Shown here one piece after another: positions 22,020-33,560 of a stretch of 64,000 nt of DNA. Position numbers and translations under genes: made by a program. The notes under the pieces were generated by a model that saw nothing but the letters and a program-made list of their open reading frames with translations, ran no database searches and was not told the origin of the DNA. Origin of the DNA: Ampelocalamus luodianensis (taxonomy: Eukaryota > Streptophyta > Magnoliopsida > Poales > Poaceae); the NCBI GenBank assembly GCA_036346255.1, contig CM070632.1:36358657-36422656 (forward strand), in the 5' to 3' direction. Each line of letters starts with the position of its first letter. The stretch's first letter is position 1.

Positions 22020-23195
22020 TACTAGGACCTAGATTTACATCCGAAACCCTCTGTGTATTTTGAACTAGTCCCAGATCAGTAGCTAGCTCACACAGGAAAC
22101 ATCGATGAAATACCAGATTTAATTAAAAAAAAAAATCTCAAAATAACAAATAGTAATAATAACTGGATCTTATGATCAACGTTTACTTAACTTGCAATAT
22201 AAGGCTAAAGAAACAATTGAACTCTTGCAGCGAATGGAAAAAACTTGGAAATATCAATCAAGATGCCCACAGACAATCAAGTAGAGAACGCATCCTAATT
22301 CGTAAAGCTTTCAAAGGACACATCTTCATAGAACTCTTGAGTAGCTTGATATTCTTCAACTGAGCAACAAAGTTTAAAGCTGCGAGTACATAGAGTACTC
22401 AACAAGTCGTAGGAAACATTATGTAGTTAATATTCATGCAAGGTTTGAACAAAGGATTAGCTGTATGGTTATTTTGCAGAAAGCAGTATCGACGGTAAAT
22501 ACAATAAATATAATGAAATGGCGAGAATAACATGTGGGACCAAGGTGGCAAAGAGAGAGAGAGAAAGAAAGAAAGAAAGAAAATGACAGGGGGTCCCATA
22601 TGTAAGAGAGAGGGAGGAAGGGAGCTACAGGGAACCGAAAATAGGGGAGGTGCTGTCGGCACTCGGTCAAGCGGTGGTGACGGTAACCGCCGGTGAGGGA
22701 GTGGCGGCCAAGGGGTCAAATAGAACCCTGGGGATGCAAGGATGCTACTGGAGGTGGTGGTGTGGGAGAGTGGCGACGAGGCTGCGGCGACGATGGCGGC
22801 GGTGGAAGGGCTCCACGGGCATGCAGCGGCGGGGGTGTTTGGGCGGTGCTCGGAGGAAACCAAGGTCGAAAGAAAGAAAAATGGCTAGAAAGAAAAAGGT
22901 TTAGGCCCGAAGGAAAATCCAAAAAAAAAGGAAATTCTGAATTGAGGAAATTAGATTAAATAAAACCAAGCTTAAAGAAATAGCAAATAAACTCTAAAAA
23001 TTCCTAGAAAATTCCAGAAAATACTCTGGAACTCGAGGAACCCAAAGAAAATGGATTTTAATTTATTTGAAGTTTCAATTAATCACATTAAATCATTTTG
23101 ATTTCTAAAAATTCAAATTAAGCTTTTTACTGAACTAAGAAAATTCAAATGGTTTTTTAATGCTTCAAATAAACTCCAAAACTTGGGATGTTATA
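22020..23195 (-). mobile_element. 3' LTR of element A
   Basis: On the minus strand it starts TATAACATCCCAAGTTTTGG and ends near TAGGTCCTAGTA. It is collinear with the 5' LTR pieces at 26963-27369, 41505-41600, about 43640-44135 and 47018-47917, but lacks the middle portion present there (about 41600-43640), so it carries an internal deletion. Shared landmarks are 'gcaaggtttgaacaaaggattagctgtatgg'-like sequence at 22440 and 'aacatgtgggaccaaggtggca' at 22528. Confidence 0.82.
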
Positions 23196-23209
23196 AATCT
23201 ACCCCCTTA
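23196..23209 (-). other. Polypurine tract of element A
   Basis: On the minus strand TAAGGGGGTAGATT directly precedes the 3' LTR start, the expected second-strand primer. Confidence 0.75.
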
Positions 23210-23360
23210 ATAGGAATCTTGTCCTGAGATTTGGGCTGGCTAAAGAAGATGTTCAAAACTCAACCTTGCTCATTCTTCCAAACAGATTTCTCTTATGAGT
23301 GAAACAAAGCTGCAACTGACGTGGAATTGACTAGAGACTAACCCGAAACAATGTTCTGAA

Positions 23361-24445
23361 CTACTTGAACTTCTTCTGTAGTGACGTGATTCGGTCGTCC
23401 TCTTGCTGAAGTTGATGGAGTCCTGGTGGCTTGACTTGGAGTCTGAGGTATTTCTCTTCCTGCTCCTGGCAAAGAAGTCCTGGCTGGCGTAGCTCCCAAA
23501 TTGAAAGGAATTGGTGTCGGACCTTGCTTTTGCGGATAACTGCTAGCATAATGACCTATTTCATGGCACCTAAAACAAGCAACTCCTGCAGTTGGATTAT
23601 TGGTCTTCTGAGGTTGATGAATGTTGTTGTTATTGATGCTGCGAACTCCTGAGTTTACTGAGTGAGAGACTGGTGGAGGGGTTCTGAATACAACATATGA
23701 ATTATTGTAACGAACAGGCTGCTGAGCATTGGTTCTAGCTCTCTACAGATGATTATGATGAACTCCATGTTGTATCATCTTTCTTTTGCTAGATTCTTCC
23801 AACTCACGATGAGAATCTTATATGAGTACGGTTTTATCAACCATATGATAGAAATCTACATAATCATTTCCATCAACTTGCACCTTCAGACTAGGGTTAA
23901 GTCCACGTTTGAATCGCTTCTAACGTGCATTGCCTGTAGCAACATCTTTTGAAGCATAGTGAGAAAGTTGAGTGAACTTGTTGAGATACTCATTCAATGA
24001 CATGCTTCCTTGATGTAAATCACACAATTCATTCTTCTTCATTTCCACTGTACCATCTGGAACATGCACTTGATGAAAAGCTGCGAAAAACTCTCCCCAA
24101 GTAATAGCTTGTGAATTGTCATGAACTGTGGTATAGTTTTGCTATCATTCTGTGACTATACCTTCCAATTAATATGAGTCATAAAGAACTTTATTATGGT
24201 CATTGCATTGGGCAATGACGAGCTTTTTCTCAACAGATCAAAGCCAATCTTCTACTTCCAAAGGTTTTGATGAACGAGAAAACGTAAGCGAACGAGTTCT
24301 CATATACTCTGATAACTTGGAGTGTTGATGAACTTGGGACGGAACAATTGCTGCTTGACTATTCTGATTCCACAAATTGACTAAGGCAACGACGGTCTGA
24401 TTTTGCTGAGTACTATTCATGTTCTGCATCATTACGTTCATGAGT
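23361..24445 (-). pseudogene. Gag polyprotein of element A (Tekay/Del-like), broken
   Basis: Minus strand, N- to C-terminal: FSRSSKPLEVEDWL near 24250; WGEFFAAFHQVHVPDGTVEM near 24070; LHQGSMSLNEYLNKFTQLSH near 23990; RFKRGLNPSLKVQV near 23900; and a CCHC knuckle CFRCHEIGHYASSY near 23550, where the last cysteine is replaced by tyrosine. This is the usual retrotransposon gag order. Stops (for example near 24170 and 23960) and frameshifts break it. Gag forms the particle that packages the RNA. With the knuckle defect and stops this copy is not expected to work. No pol follows. Confidence 0.82.
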
Positions 24446-24760
24446 TGAGTTTGAGCTACTAGAAATTATCCACATTGGCATCTTTCAACTGAGTTTGACT
24501 TGATGTATTACGAGTGTCAACTATCTCGCGACAATTGTCCACAAGTTCAATAGGTAAGACAAAAAGCACAATAGATGAAGGGAATAGCACAATAGACGAG
24601 AAAGAACAACAAAGAAAAGATAGAGACATCTAACTTAGGAAAAATAGATTATACCCAAGACAAAAGCCAAAGGAGACATAGCTAAAAGGCTAGGGAAGAA
24701 CAAGACAAATAAACTCTTCAAATTAAAGCCTTAGTGTGACTGCAACATAATGCTTGACCG

Positions 24761-26013
24761 TAAGGCTGGAAAAAAAAGCTCGCGGCTCGCGAGCTGGCTC
24801 GGCTCGAAACGAGTTCGAGCCAGCTCGGGCTCAAGCTTGTGAATTTTCGAGCCGAGCCAAGCCCAACTTTCACCTCGAGAAAATTCGAGCCGAGCTCGAG
24901 CCGCTCGTGAGCCGACTCACGAGCCAAATGAGCCAGGCAATGTCCCACATGAAATCCCTAGCCTAGCCCACTCGGCCACGTGCTCACTCCCGCCCACAGC
25001 CCACTAAACCTAAGGTCCCTCCCTAACCCTAAGTCCCTAACCCCACGCGATTCCGCAATCCCCTTCCTCTCCCAATCTCCCTTCCGGCTGTTCCTCTCCC
25101 AGCTCCTGCCCCGTCCAGGCGTCCACCGCGCCACTCGCACCCTCATCCTCCTCCTAGCCCCGTGCTCCACCCCGCTCCCCCGTCCACCGCGTCGCTCCCC
25201 TCGTTTCTCCGCGTCGTCGACCGCCGCCCCATGCTCCACCTCGCCCCGTCCCCAGTCCCCATCCACCTTGAATCGGGGTTCTTCACTGGATTCGTGCCCT
25301 CATCCTCCTCTTCTTGGGCCGGGGACGCGGTCGAGGGCCGGGGAGCTACAATGGCACTGGGCGGAGCTGCTGTGGCTCGCCGGTTGTTTGGGTGGTGGTG
25401 GTCTGGTGGAGCCTGTGGCGGATGCGTCGGCTACGGCGGAGGTGCTGCGGCCTGTGGGGCACTAGCCACTGGGGTCATGTACTAGCACCTGGGCACCCGT
25501 CGACGCCAGAAGAGAACTTCACCATCGCAGGGCACCTGGGTCATGTACCGGGCCGCCAGAGGAGAACTTCACCATCGCCGCCGAGCCGCTCGAAGACAGG
25601 CTCCACCCACCGCCTCCCCTTTGCTCTGCTCACCCAGCGCCACCTGCCACCGCCAGTCACGATTCTCCCGAACTCCTGATCCCCAATCCTCTGCATCCCC
25701 TTCCCCTTCTAGTGTATCGATTTCTTGGTGATTTTGATGTTGTTTGGTGTGGATTTTGCAAGTTAATTCTGCAATTCATTCTAGTGACTGCAATGCAAGT
25801 TCTACATGTTGATATGCTGGTGAATTTGATGAATGCGGAATGAACAAAATCATAGCAACAAAGTTGCTGCTGCTTGGTTGTTTTCCTGGGCTGGGTGGTC
25901 CTTGGCTCGGTAGAGCTCGCGAGCTGGCTCGAGCTTCATTTCGAGCCGAGCCACAGTTGAGATCGAGCCTGGGTGAGCTTGGCTCGAGCTGGCTCGGCTC
26001 GTTTCCAGTCGTA
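24761..26013. mobile_element. Non-autonomous hAT-like element with GC-rich cargo
   Basis: The ends are inverted: TAAGGCTGGAAA at the left, and TACGACTGGAAACGAGCC as the reverse complement of the right. Long subterminal stretches are built from GAGCCGAGC/GCTCGGCTC words (24778-24920 and 25905-26002). An 8-bp direct duplication flanks it, CTTGACCG at 24753-24760 and CTTGACAG at 26014-26021, one mismatch; 8 bp is the hAT length. The interior 24960-25735 is GC-rich and resembles a grass gene leader and first exon ('ccctaaccctaag...'), with only unidentifiable short frames. It is inserted into the gag region of element A. Confidence 0.72.
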
Positions 26014-26946
26014 CTTGACAGCGAAACTACATCTTCCACTTACACACAACCCAAATAAAACCTACTGCAACAACGATCTAACAACGCTACTAAAGACTCT
26101 AATATGATGGCTCCCACTCTGGACTAGACAATGAAGACTCTTCAAACTCTTGCTCCAAATCGCTGTATAACACCCACGAATTGCGAACTACTGGTGGAGA
26201 CTCTGGACGAACATCTGGAACAAAACGAAGAAGATACTCCTAACAATTGCTAGTGATTCGATGCCTTTCTTCTGGACTAGGTGGAGTAGGTGACGGCAAC
26301 AAAACTGGCAATGGAACTAAAAATTCTCCCAACTCTTCTCCTGGTTTAGGAACAACTGGTACAAATGCTACTTGCATCACATACTTCCGAATCAACATGG
26401 ACAAACTGATCTTGTGCAACTTGCGAATCCTTCGAACAGCTTTATGGGCAACTTTGATCACTAACAAGTCCTCAAGCTCGTTGTGACACTTCATACTATG
26501 ATGACGTATTTGACTTCCGATCCTTACGATGAAATACACACTCGCATTGAAGCCAATTTTGTGCCCTTTTACTTTTTCTTCTTTAGTGAAATAAGTTGCA
26601 CTCCTACTTGTTCCCAAGCTCTGCAACAAACACTGAAAAACTACAGGCCAATGTCCCCTTTGATCACGAAACACTCGAGCCATCTAAAGAAATTAACAAG
26701 ACAAGACGATCAAATTAAGATTACAAAGCAAAGTTCAGCAAAGACAAGAGACAAGATCTCCAAAACAAGATGAGAAAAAAATAGAAAATGATAAGAATAG
26801 AATAGACTGAGATGAGGAAAGAACAGAATAGATGAGAACATAACAACTACTCAAGCCAAATTAAGTTGGTTTCATTTGGAAAATAAGTTTTGAGGAGTTT
26901 GGCTAAAACGACCATGCTAACTAGGGTTGCGTTCTATAGTCAATAT
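26014..26946 (-). other. Leader of element A between the 5' LTR and gag
   Basis: Between the hAT-like insertion and the primer-binding site. One minus-strand frame of 147 codons (26240-26683) shows no recognisable domain. It may be the N-terminal part of gag or untranslated leader. Confidence 0.45.
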
Positions 26947-26958
26947 GGCTCGATACCA
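26947..26958 (-). other. Primer-binding site of element A
   Basis: On the minus strand TGGTATCGAGCC lies four bases after the LTR end (...GGGTCCCGACA). It is a variant of the methionine-tRNA primer site used by many plant gypsy elements. Confidence 0.75.
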
Positions 26959-26962
26959 CCTC

Positions 26963-27369
26963 TGTCGGGACCCAGATTTACACATCCAAAATCCTCTGTG
27001 TATTCTAAACTAGACCTAGATCTATAGCTAGCTCACACAGAAAATATCGATGAAATACCATCAATTTATTGATTTAACTAAAAAGATCTTAAAATAACAA
27101 ATAGTAATAATAACTAGATCTTATAGTTAATGTTTACTTAACTTACAACGTAGGGCTAAAGAAATAATTAAACTCTTGCAGCGGAATGGGAAAAACTTGG
27201 AAAGGCCAACCAACATGCCCACATGCTATCGAGTGGAGAACGCATCCTAATTCGCAAAGCCTTCAAAGGACTCCTCTTTATAGAACTCTTGAGCAGCTTG
27301 ATATTCTTCAACTGAGCAAAAAAGTTTAAAGTCGTGAGTACATAAAGTACTCAACAAGTCGCACGAAAC
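26963..27369 (-). mobile_element. 5' LTR of element A, 3'-terminal piece
   Basis: On the minus strand it ends CTGGGTCCCGACA at 26963. It is collinear with 22020-22420 of the 3' LTR. It is broken at the AATAC target site (27370-27374) by element B, and the LTR resumes at 41505. Confidence 0.85.
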
Positions 27370-27479
27370 AATACTGACGAGGATCTAAGTAATCCTCATT
27401 TATTTACTCTATAATCAAGAAATATGACGTCATAAGACATACCGCTTAGAATATCAAAAGGGAAGAACTAGTCAGGAAG

Positions 27480-27715
27480 TCGTAGACCACCCTACAACTA
27501 CCCCCAGGTCGTAAGCTCTTCTCACGATCACGGATAATCCCCACGACTACCCCTGTGCGTAAGCTCTTCACGACCACGGGATAATCCCTACGACTACCCC
27601 ACAGTCGTAAGCTCTTCTATGACCATGGTATAATCGCACGACTACTACCTAGTCGTAAGCTCTTCTAACGACTATGGTATGATCGTTACGGTATGTCCGT
27701 CGTAAGTTTTTCTCG
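27480..27715. repeat. ~54-bp tandem repeats in the element B LTR (5' copy)
   Basis: About four units of the form 'cgactaccc...gtcgtaagctcttctacgaccacgg.ataatc', upstream of the TATA box and therefore in U3. The 3' LTR carries a matching array at 40795-41020 with an extra unit. Confidence 0.85.
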
Positions 27716-27889
27716 ATCGGGCTCTGCTACTAGTTCCTCACGACTTCATCGGACCCACCCGTTTGACGCCCATTAAGCAGTGAGAATCTAAGCGGTCAAA
27801 ATCAGATTATCTCTCGATATAATTGTAGATAATTCCCACTATCTCTCGATGGCGATTGATTGACAAAGATGGGAAGGTTACTACTCCGG

Positions 27890-27929
27890 TAATTACTCTC
27901 ATTATTACATAATAATGAGAGACTAATTA
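27890..27929. promoter_or_regulatory. Inverted repeat upstream of the LTR TATA box
   Basis: TAATTACTCTCATTATTA is followed by its near complement TAATAATGAGAG..TAATTA, giving a stem of about 17 bp with a short loop. A TATAAATA box follows at about 27961. It is repeated identically in the 3' LTR at about 41192-41232. Confidence 0.8.
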
Positions 27930-28263
27930 GCCTGGAAGGACAACGTCCACTATTCCTTAGTATAAATAGGTATCTGTTAGAGATAGAGAGGCGGAGGAGA
28001 ACAACGAGGAAAATACTTATTCGATTGTAATCCAAAGAGCAAATACAAGATACACAGGAGTAGGGTTGTTATTCTCACCGGAGAAGGCCCGAACCTGTAT
28101 AAAAATCCCCGTGTCTTCTTCTGTCTGTGATCAATTGTGGAGACCCCGAATCAAACAATCTTTACGTAAGATCGGTTCTAAAACACCGGACGCTTGGCGT
28201 CGACCGTGGGGATCTTCTCAGCAATTCCTTGTCAGCAGTTCTTCCTTTTCTCTTTATGCTACC

Positions 28264-31200
28264 ATGCCGGGAGAATGGAATGAGGAGAATTGGTTCGACT
28301 TGGCCGATTACGCAGACATCGACATGGATGCCGGTCTCTGAATACGAACCGAGTATCGAATCTTCGGCGATTGCCGCCTCGGAGATCTTCTATCGATCTC
28401 GAGATCGCATTACCACTCAGAGTCGAGGAGGATCCTTATCCCCCACGACAGTACGCCCAGCCGAGGGACCAATTTCCTTGGGAGGCAAGGGTCAACTCGA
28501 CCAGCAACAGCCCTGTCTTAGGGCAAACTCGCAACACGACAAGAGCTTTTCCTCTAAGTGTTCGAGTCCCCCCAAGACAGTTCGAGTTGGCGAGACAAGT
28601 TCTGGAAGCCATTATCACGGAGCTCCATCGACATCTGATGGTCCTCTCTCTCCGAGCATTTCCGCAGGGAAGAGGATCGAACATGTTGTTCATCCAAATT
28701 CAACCGTCCCGACGCAGGAGCCACCTGCAGACCGAGACGGTTATAACCCGGAGTTCCCCTACCTGGAGGGGTTTACTCCAAGTCGCCAGATGGTGTCGCT
28801 CGACCACTCCTCCAGTGAGGAGATCTCGAGCGCAAGTGGAAGTCATCCACGGGAGGTCTTCGTCCTTCCCTCTGATCAGGATCGTTCTCCCAGAAGAAGG
28901 ATTAGACATGCTTCCCGCCGAGCATACTCTACATGTTGGAGATATGCCCTAGAGGCAATCATTTTGATGATGATATTTCGTTGTATCCATGATTTAATAA
29001 ATGTTCCTTGAATATTGCCTTTGTGTTGATTAACAAGTATGTGACTTGTTTGTGAAACTCTTTACTTGTATGGTTATTCTAAAGTTGTCCCTAGTCGGAG
29101 TTCATGTGAGGACACATGTGAATGATGGATTAGCACATGTATCGCTTGATGACCATGTTTCACGAGTCATAGACGTGGAGATGTCAAACCAATAATGTGG
29201 ACACATGTTTAGAACATGGGGTTGGACCGACCCAACATGAGACATAGCTTTTATACTTATGGTTCTCTCTACACAATGTGTACGCCTTGTCCTTAGACAC
29301 AGAGATTGTCGCATGTACTTGAGATGTGAATAGACCTACTTAGGGGCTATCAAACGCTACTCGTGAATCGGGTAGTTATAAAGGTAGCTTCGGGTTTGTC
29401 ATGAAGCATGCTGCGAGGCATGGTCACGAGATGGGATTTGCCCTCTCTACCGAGAGATATCTCTGGGCCTCGAGTGATCGGATCGTAAATGCATGGCCAT
29501 GCTACTTAAGGTTAAGAGTTAACCTAGTAAGGGATTAGGATCACAGGATCGAGAAAGAGTGGTCAGCTTGGAGCTCGACCGAATATCGTGAGGCAAAGGG
29601 ATTGGCATGTACATAACGTTGTGATGGTTCGTCCGATATGATCTTTACGTATGTTTAGGAGTTGGCACGTCTTGCTAGAGGCCGCTACCAACTATTGACC
29701 AAGTATGTGTACTCGCGTCATGTCTAAACATATGTGAACCATAGGGTCACACACTTAAGAGGCTGAAGCCTAATTCGGATTGGATCCGAATTAGACTGGG
29801 CATTGAGTCCTAATGGGCCTCTATTCGTAGAAGCCCATTATAAGGACGTCTATAAAAGGAGGGCAGGGGCGCGCTGGTTGAGGGTTGAGTTTTTCGTGAC
29901 ATCCTCAAACCCTGGCCGCCACCCCTCCCACGCCCTAGTCGCTCGCGCGGATCTAGTAGTCCGGCGTGCGTCGCTTCCTCCCGCGACGTGGATACCTTTG
30001 AAGGCACCGTGATCGCGTGGCGTTGGGACGAACCGCAAGAAAGGAGCCTGACGTGGGGCGCCACGACGAGGGCGAGGAAGTAGTACGACTACTCGCTCGA
30101 CGCATCGCATCAACTTGGTACGACTACACCGCCCCGACGCCTGCATCAACTTCCGCACCGCGCGCGTCTAGTGGTAAGACCGTGATCTATAACTGCAGTG
30201 ATCTTGGTTTACGGGTAGAATTTTTTTAATTTGCGCTAGTGTAGCCTACCCGTTTCCCTACACTACACCACCTCGTCGTAATGGCAAGGACACCACAAAT
30301 TGAACAAAACGAACACTTTGATGAGCGTGTGGGACATCCTCAACATTCTCGCGCTCCATTAAAACAAGTTCAAGGTGCCAAATAGACCATTACGAGGCAA
30401 TTCGACGGAAGAAAATAGTGGCTCGGAAGAACCTCCCGAGCACGCTTATTTCCAATGAAGGAAAGCTCAAGAACTCCAAAGACATCAATGATTTCTTCGG
30501 AGAACCCACCCAAGAACTCGCTCGAGCACCAGTGTTATGATCTTTTGCCGAGGAGATCGCGCAAAGACTTCGTGACATGATGGCCAAACTCGAGCGGCGA
30601 GGTTGACCACAACCACGAAGTCGTAATAGTACTGCTACTTCTTACGCGGCCGTTCGGAAACTCGTCGCATGGAAGGCGGCACGACTCTCCCTCATGTCGT
30701 TCTCGACATGAGAAAATGCCACAAGCCAACGGGAGGGTAATCTTTCACCACTTCAATGCGACTGGCGCACGGCGCAAGCGGAGTGCGAGGAGTATTTCCA
30801 GTAAGATCGAGGCCTATTATAGGCCTAGTCCCCATGGTCGGGTATCGACGAGTTCGATCGCGCGACATTAACCCTTCGCTTCGCAAAAAGAAGACAAGAG
30901 GTTATCTCGGGATGTCGGGCGCCTCGCCGACCTTCGAGCGTTCGTTGGTCGCCCGATTTAACAACGAATATGGAGAAATTCGATGGAACTCAAAACCCCA
31001 TCGAAGTTCCTCCAAATCTACACTACGACTATCAGAAGTGCGGGAGGAGGAGAGCATGTCATGGCGAATTACTTCCGATTGTACTCAAAGGATCGGCGCG
31101 ATCATGGCTTCTAAACCAACCATTTGAGTCGATCTACTCGTGGCAACACCTCACGTGATCTCTCATTGCTAATTTCGTGGAACTTACAATCGCTCGAAAG

Positions 31201-31560
31201 GAGGATGACTCGCACCTGGATAAGATGAACAACCATGAAACGCTACGACAATTCATCAGCGCTTGACCAGTTGAAACTCTATTCCGGAAGTTTCGACTCA
31301 TCGTGATCGGGCTTTCAAACAGAGTCCGTGGCGTAAGAATAACAGACATCGCTTACATCCACCCGCCACCGTCACGAGCTCTTTGAGATGGTTGATAGAT
31401 ATGCATCGCTTGCTTTGGCGGTCGAATGGAACGATACCATCGATCTCAAAGATGGCATCCCTCGGGAAGCGGCGTAAAGTGGTAAGAAAAGGATAAAATG
31501 CTAGGAAATCTAAGAACAAAGCGAAAAGTCAAAAATCTCCGGATGCGGCTTCTAAGGAGG
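28264..31560 (+). pseudogene. Gag of element B, interrupted by a Copia solo LTR
   Basis: A start is plausible at 28264 (MPGEWNEENWFDLADYAD). Sequence up to 28933 gives mixed frames rich in S, R and P. After the Copia LTR (28934-30262) gag resumes. The core domain is recognisable at 30970-31500 by MEKFDGTQNP, then PIVLKGSARSWLLNQP and SIYSWQHLT, as in Tat-lineage Gag. Several frameshifts lie between these blocks. Gag would package the element's RNA; this copy cannot make an intact one. Confidence 0.75.
28934..30262 (+). mobile_element. Copia solo LTR, 1329 bp
   Basis: It starts TGTTGGAGATATGCCCTAGA, a start common to a large cereal Copia group, and ends CCCGTTTCCCTACA. Perfect 5-bp target duplications, CTACA, lie at 28929-28933 and 30263-30267. 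A TATAAAAGG box lies at 29851-29859. No internal sequence remains, so it was left by recombination between two LTRs. Removing it rejoins the gag sequence of element B. Confidence 0.93.
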
Positions 31561-31689
31561 TCCTAGCCGTAGCGATAAGGAGCCACACAACCCCAAGCAA
31601 AATCCGATCGAAGTAAAGGTAAACGCCAAGATCGGAGAAACGACAAACCAGTGTGGTGTCCTTTTCATAAAAAGAAGGGCATGACTCGT

Positions 31690-32700
31690 AATGGCCGAGT
31701 TTTCTTACGAAACTCGAGGACTATTATTCGGCAAAGTGCCACTTCCTATTCTTGAGCAATTGGGCCAAACGGTGGACAAAAGGAGTCGGACGATGAGGAG
31801 ATGCCGTTCCAGGACCCGCAGCACACCATTGATCACATCTATGGGGGGTCTTCGGCATACGAATCACGAAGACAGATGAAAGCAGTCGAACGTGAGGTAA
31901 ACACAATCGACTCTCCTCTTGTCAATAAATTACCGAAGTGGTTGGAAATCACCCTTGCTTTCGAGAAAGGTGATTGTCCGATACCTTCGACTAGACCAGT
32001 CGGTTTCCGATCGTGTCGAACCCACCATCAACAATTGTCGAGTCAATCGAGGTTTTAGTTGATGGTGGAAGCTCGTTAAATATCTTGTTACGAGTACTAC
32101 GGACGAGATGCAAGTACCGGGACAGTAAGACCGATGACGATATTCATTTCATGGAATAAATGCAGGGTCTTCGCCAAACCCATTGGCCAAGTTTCTCTTC
32201 CTTTAACGTTTGGATCACCAAGCAATTTCAGCCGAGAAAGTCTCCTTTGATGTAGTCGATTTCGATCACGCATATAACGCCATACTCGGACGACCTACTC
32301 GTAAAATTTTTGATAGCTACTCACTATGGGTACCAATGTCTTAAGATGCCAGTCCCAAAGGAGTGATCACAATATATTGTGACAAGAAGATGGCGCATTC
32401 TGCGACCGTCGTTCCCTTGAGATGGTTGGACAACTATCAACTCGAGACGAAAGTCGACCTTCGACTAGCAAGTCGAAGCCAAAAGTCGCACCTAAGCCAA
32501 GCGACCGAGTCAAAGAGGTTCCTCCGGCGCGAGAGGAACCCTCAGCTTGTTCGCTTTGGGGATTCTTCGACCCTAAATAGGAAGACGCCTCATCACCTTC
32601 CTCCAGCAAACGCGATGTCTTTGCGTGGCAAGCATCCGACATGCCCGAGTCCCAAGGAATGTGATCGAGCACGGGCTAGCTTTACGGCACGATAAACTAC
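31690..32700 (+). pseudogene. Protease region of element B
   Basis: The aspartic-protease active site reads VLVDGGSSLNIL at 32049-32084, the DGGS form usual in this lineage. Flanking frames are broken. Confidence 0.75.
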
Positions 32701-32799
32701 CCAGAAAACAAAAGTTACGGAGATTTGCCCCGATCGACGAGATGCTATTAGGTCGAATTGGACAAGTTGCTTAGCGGGCTTTATAAGAGAAGTCAACCA

Positions 32800-33560
32800 C
32801 CCGAGTGATTGGCCAACCTCAGAATGGTTAGAAAGTCTAACGGCAAATGGCGTATGTGCGTAGACTTTCCGATCTTAATAAAGCTTGTCCAAAAGATGAT
32901 TTCCCTTTACCTCGCATCGATCAGCTGGTTGACTCTACTGCAAGATGTGAAATGTTGAGTTTTCTAGATGCATACTTTGGTTATCATCAGATCAGTATGC
33001 ATCGAGAAGATGAAGAAAAGACCGCATTTATTACACCGTTTGGAGTATTTTGCTATGTCAAAATGCCATTCGGCCTAAAAAATGCTGGAGCTTCTTTTAA
33101 GCGTTTGATGCAAACGACTTTCGCTCCTCAACTAGGCGAAATTGGAAGCCTATGTTGATGACCTAGTCGTAAAAGCACCAAGCGACTAACATATCACGAC
33201 TTGCGGGAGACTTTCACAACCTCGTAAAACACCAATTGAAACTAAATCCCGAGAAGTGTGTGTTCGGGGTCTCTTCAGGAAAATTGCTTGGATTCCTGGT
33301 TTCGAGCGGAATCAAGCAAATCCCAAAAGATCAAAGCCATCACTCGATGCGCCCACTACGAAAAAGAAGTCCAAAACTTACAGGTGCATGATGCTTTGAG
33401 TCGTTTCATAGCACGATCGGGAGAAAAATGACCGCCTTTCTTCAAACTTCTAAGGAAACATGAAGGTTTCGAATGGTCGAAAGAGGCTAACTTAGCCTTC
33501 GAGGAAGTCAAGAGGTATCTTACGAGTGCTCTGTCCTAGTTTCAAGCTAGGAGAGACACT
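32800..33560 (+). pseudogene. Reverse transcriptase of element B
   Basis: One frame (32847-33158) carries LNKACPKDDFPLPRIDQLVD, FLDAYFGYHQI, TAFITPFGVFCY and MPFGLKNAGASF, the standard plant gypsy RT blocks. After a one-base shift the catalytic motif follows as AYVDDLVVKA near 33150. The upstream and downstream parts are broken by stops and small deletions. Confidence 0.92.

Larger units (their letters stand above)
27375..28190 (+). mobile_element. 5' LTR of element B
   Basis: Begins TGACGAGGATCTAAG and ends AAAACACCGGA. It is about 816 bp against 815 bp for the 3' copy, with roughly 2-3% differences in the parts I compared. It contains ~54-bp tandem repeats (27480-27715), a hairpin (27890-27929) and a TATAAATA box near 27961. 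Confidence 0.9.

Noticed and set aside
24980..25485. 161- and 107-codon frames as intact genes
   Set aside because: They lie inside the hAT-like element, have low-complexity Pro/Ser/Arg composition and look like captured leader sequence.
27480..27715. CRISPR-like array of repeats and spacers
   Set aside because: Plant nuclear context, diverged units without unique equal spacers, and the array is duplicated in both LTRs of a retrotransposon.
28127..29011. 294-codon plus-strand frame as a host gene
   Set aside because: It begins in the LTR of element B, overlaps gag and runs into the Copia solo LTR; it is a chance fusion of element sequence.
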